A DNA stretch of 50,378 nucleotides from CAVPLM01 sp964497095. GTDB taxonomy: Bacteria > Actinomycetota > Thermoleophilia > RBG-16-64-13. The position numbers were made by a program, and so were the translations under genes. Shown one piece after another: positions 49,194 to 50,378 of this stretch. Location of the stretch: contig CAZCCL010000006.1 of assembly GCA_964497095.1 (NCBI GenBank), positions 1-50,378 on the forward strand, in the 5' to 3' direction. Below the pieces are notes generated by a model. The model was not told where the DNA came from and ran no database searches. It was given only the letters and a program-made list of their open reading frames with translations. Positions within the stretch are counted from its first letter, which is position 1. Every line of letters begins with the position of its first letter.

Positions 49194-50378
49194 TGGGCGA
49201 CAGCTTGGGGGTGAAAGTCCCCTAGAGGAGGAGGTGGTGCCAACTCTTAGCCGAAGGCAACGGCGTCGCCGTGAGGCGGGGTCGGAAGGAAGCCTAAAGG
49301 CAAACCCCTGCCCCGAGGAACACGAACCGCATAGAAGGCGGGGCGGCCTGGGTGAGCCGGCAACGGACGGCGAAGTTCGTCACCATCAAGAGGCCGTCAG
49401 GTAGATGCGGCGGCGGTAGGGGGAAAGCGGTCGTTCTTATCCAGGGAGGTCTGTCCGGGAGTCCCAAAGATGCCCGGCCACCACGTTCGTCGGGTGGAAG
49501 TGGACCACGGGTGTGGCAACGTATCCGTGCACCGGAGAGAAGTCAGCAGAGGCCATAGTACCGGCGGGGAGGAAGGTCATCCGGGAAGGGCTGAACGCAC
49601 GAGCGAGGGTCCCTTGACGTACTTAGGAAAGAGGCGATGATGGCAGCCAACCCCGGAAACGGGGCCTTTGCCGAAGGGCAGACGGTGAAGCCTGAAGTCC
49701 CCGGCCAAGAGCGGAGCCTCTTCCCAGCGGCGACAAGCTCCGACCCTCACCCCGCCCCGGCCGGTCTGTGGGAGAGCTTTCTCTCCCGCGAGAACCGGGC
49801 CCGGGCCTTAAAGCGCGTCGAAGCGAACCACGGGGCTCCGGGCCCAGATGGCATGAAGACCGAGGAGCTTCGCCCCTGGCTTTCGGCCCATTGGCCCGAG
49901 GTCCGTGCTCGCCTTGACGCAGGCACCTACCGGCCCGCACCCGTCCGCCGGGTGTTCATCCCCAAGCCCGGCGGGAAAGTGCGCGGTCTCGGGGTGCCGA
50001 CGGTCCTTGACCGTCTCATCCAGCAAGCCCTGCTTCAAGTGCTCACCCCGGTGTTCGACCCCCACTTCGCCGACCGAAGCTACGGCTTCCGTCCCGGCCG
50101 CTCCGCCCACCAGGCGGTCGGCCGGGCTCAAGAAGCCATCGCCAGCGGTCACGGCTGGGTGGTCGATCTCGACCTGGAGGCGTTCTTCGACCGGGTGAAC
50201 CACGACGCCCTCATGGCCAGATGCGCCCGCAAGGTGGCTGACAAGAAGGTGCTTAAGCTCCTTCGCGCCTATCTGAACGCAGGGGTCATGCAAGATGGTG
50301 TCAAGATTACCCAAGAAGAAGGCACTCCCCAGGGCTCGCCCCTCTCGCCCCTGCTTGCCAACGTGATGCTGGACGACC
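49194..50378 (+). mobile_element. Group II intron (5' boundary approximate, truncated by window end)
   Basis: Starting near TGGGCGACAG (49194) and GGGGTGAAAGTCCCC comes a non-coding stretch of about 440 bases with features of a bacterial group II intron ribozyme, including GGAAGCCTAA and AGAAGTCAGCAGAGGCCATAGTA before the encoded reverse transcriptase. It lies immediately downstream of a terminator hairpin, a position favoured by group IIC introns; the subclass cannot be settled here. The 3' part, including domains V and VI, is beyond the window. Confidence 0.8.
49637..50378 (+). CDS. ltrA: Group II intron reverse transcriptase/maturase (LtrA-like), partial
   Basis: Open at the window end. 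Reverse transcriptase blocks visible are NHGAPGPDGM, RPAPVRRVFIPKPGGKVRGLGVPTV, DRLIQQALLQVL, FADRSYGFRPGRSAHQA, VVDLDLEAFFDRVNHD and GTPQGSPLSPLLANVMLDD at the very end. The catalytic YADD would follow outside the window. It starts at ATG 49637 or the adjacent ATG 49640, with GAGG just upstream. It should splice and mobilise the intron; no frame break is seen in the visible part. Confidence 0.9.
   Translation, partial: MMAANPGNGAFAEGQTVKPEVPGQERSLFPAATSSDPHPAPAGLWESFLSRENRARALKRVEANHGAPGPDGMKTEELRPWLSAHWPEVRARLDAGTYRPAPVRRVFIPKPGGKVRGLGVPTVLDRLIQQALLQVLTPVFDPHFADRSYGFRPGRSAHQAVGRAQEAIASGHGWVVDLDLEAFFDRVNHDALMARCARKVADKKVLKLLRAYLNAGVMQDGVKITQEEGTPQGSPLSPLLANVMLDD

Noticed and set aside
1..50378. 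CRISPR arrays, tRNA and rRNA genes
   Set aside because: No regularly spaced repeats of CRISPR type, no T-loop GGTTCGA-type signals in a cloverleaf context and no rRNA-like sequence were found.

Overview
The window reads as a scaffold from a high-GC, anaerobic or microaerophilic actinobacterium, probably a metagenome-assembled genome because two runs of ten Ns interrupt it. Evidence for Actinobacteria: the dnaK operon ends in hspR and starts with a HAIR-like operator on a consensus promoter; a CIRCE operator of the actinobacterial spelling (CTGGCACTC-N9-GAGTGCCAG) lies nearby; many genes start at GTG or TTG. Evidence for anaerobic life: an HdrABC-FlxABCD-type electron-transfer operon, futalosine-route menaquinone genes, a Rex redox repressor and a corrinoid/UroD-type methyl-transfer locus. 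Placement below phylum level (e.g. OPB41- or Geothermincolia-like lineages) is only a guess.

Layout. 1-5.9 kb: heat-shock operon dnaK-hsp20-grpE-dnaJ-hspR plus a zinc-finger membrane protein. 6.0-10.0 kb: a CIRCE operator followed by fmdB-like zinc ribbon, surE, a HAD phosphatase and ligA. 10.0-10.9 kb (minus): a small CpaF-like ATPase with a degenerate P-loop. 11.0-15.4 kb: molybdenum-cofactor genes (mobA-mobB fusion, moaA, moaC-MOSC fusion, mogA). 15.4-17.7 kb: a diguanylate cyclase (minus) divergent from a glycosyltransferase. 17.7-17.86 kb: a structured inverted-repeat element. 17.9-25.1 kb: rex and the menaquinone genes mqnL, mqnP, menG, mqnE, mqnA, mqnC. 25.2-30.0 kb: a BMP-type (nucleoside-like) ABC importer. 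30.0-37.5 kb: hdrCBA-flxDCBA ending in a clear terminator. 37.7-38.4 kb: a HigBA-type toxin-antitoxin pair whose toxin frame carries an internal stop. 38.9-49.1 kb: a catabolic-looking locus, with a GntR regulator and corrinoid protein on the minus strand divergent from a UroD-superfamily protein, LivGF ATPases, an acyl-CoA ligase-like protein, LivHM permeases and a Liv-type binding protein, closed by a perfect terminator. 49.2 kb to the end: a group II intron with its reverse transcriptase, cut off by the window edge.

How it fits together. Rex (NADH/NAD sensing) controls its own operon, which makes menaquinone. The Hdr-Flx operon should couple NADH, ferredoxin and a thiol/disulfide pair. Molybdenum cofactor genes supply oxidoreductases outside the window. 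The 39-49 kb locus looks like uptake, activation and corrinoid-dependent processing of an unidentified carboxylate or methylated compound, and is the best candidate here for an undescribed system. Regulatory findings include the CIRCE site ahead of fmdB-surE, a Rex operator overlapping the rex promoter, and two genes (rex, mqnE) with an identical extended -10 placed six bases before ATG, as expected for leaderless mRNAs. Short in-frame tandem repeats recur at protein ends and linkers across the window.
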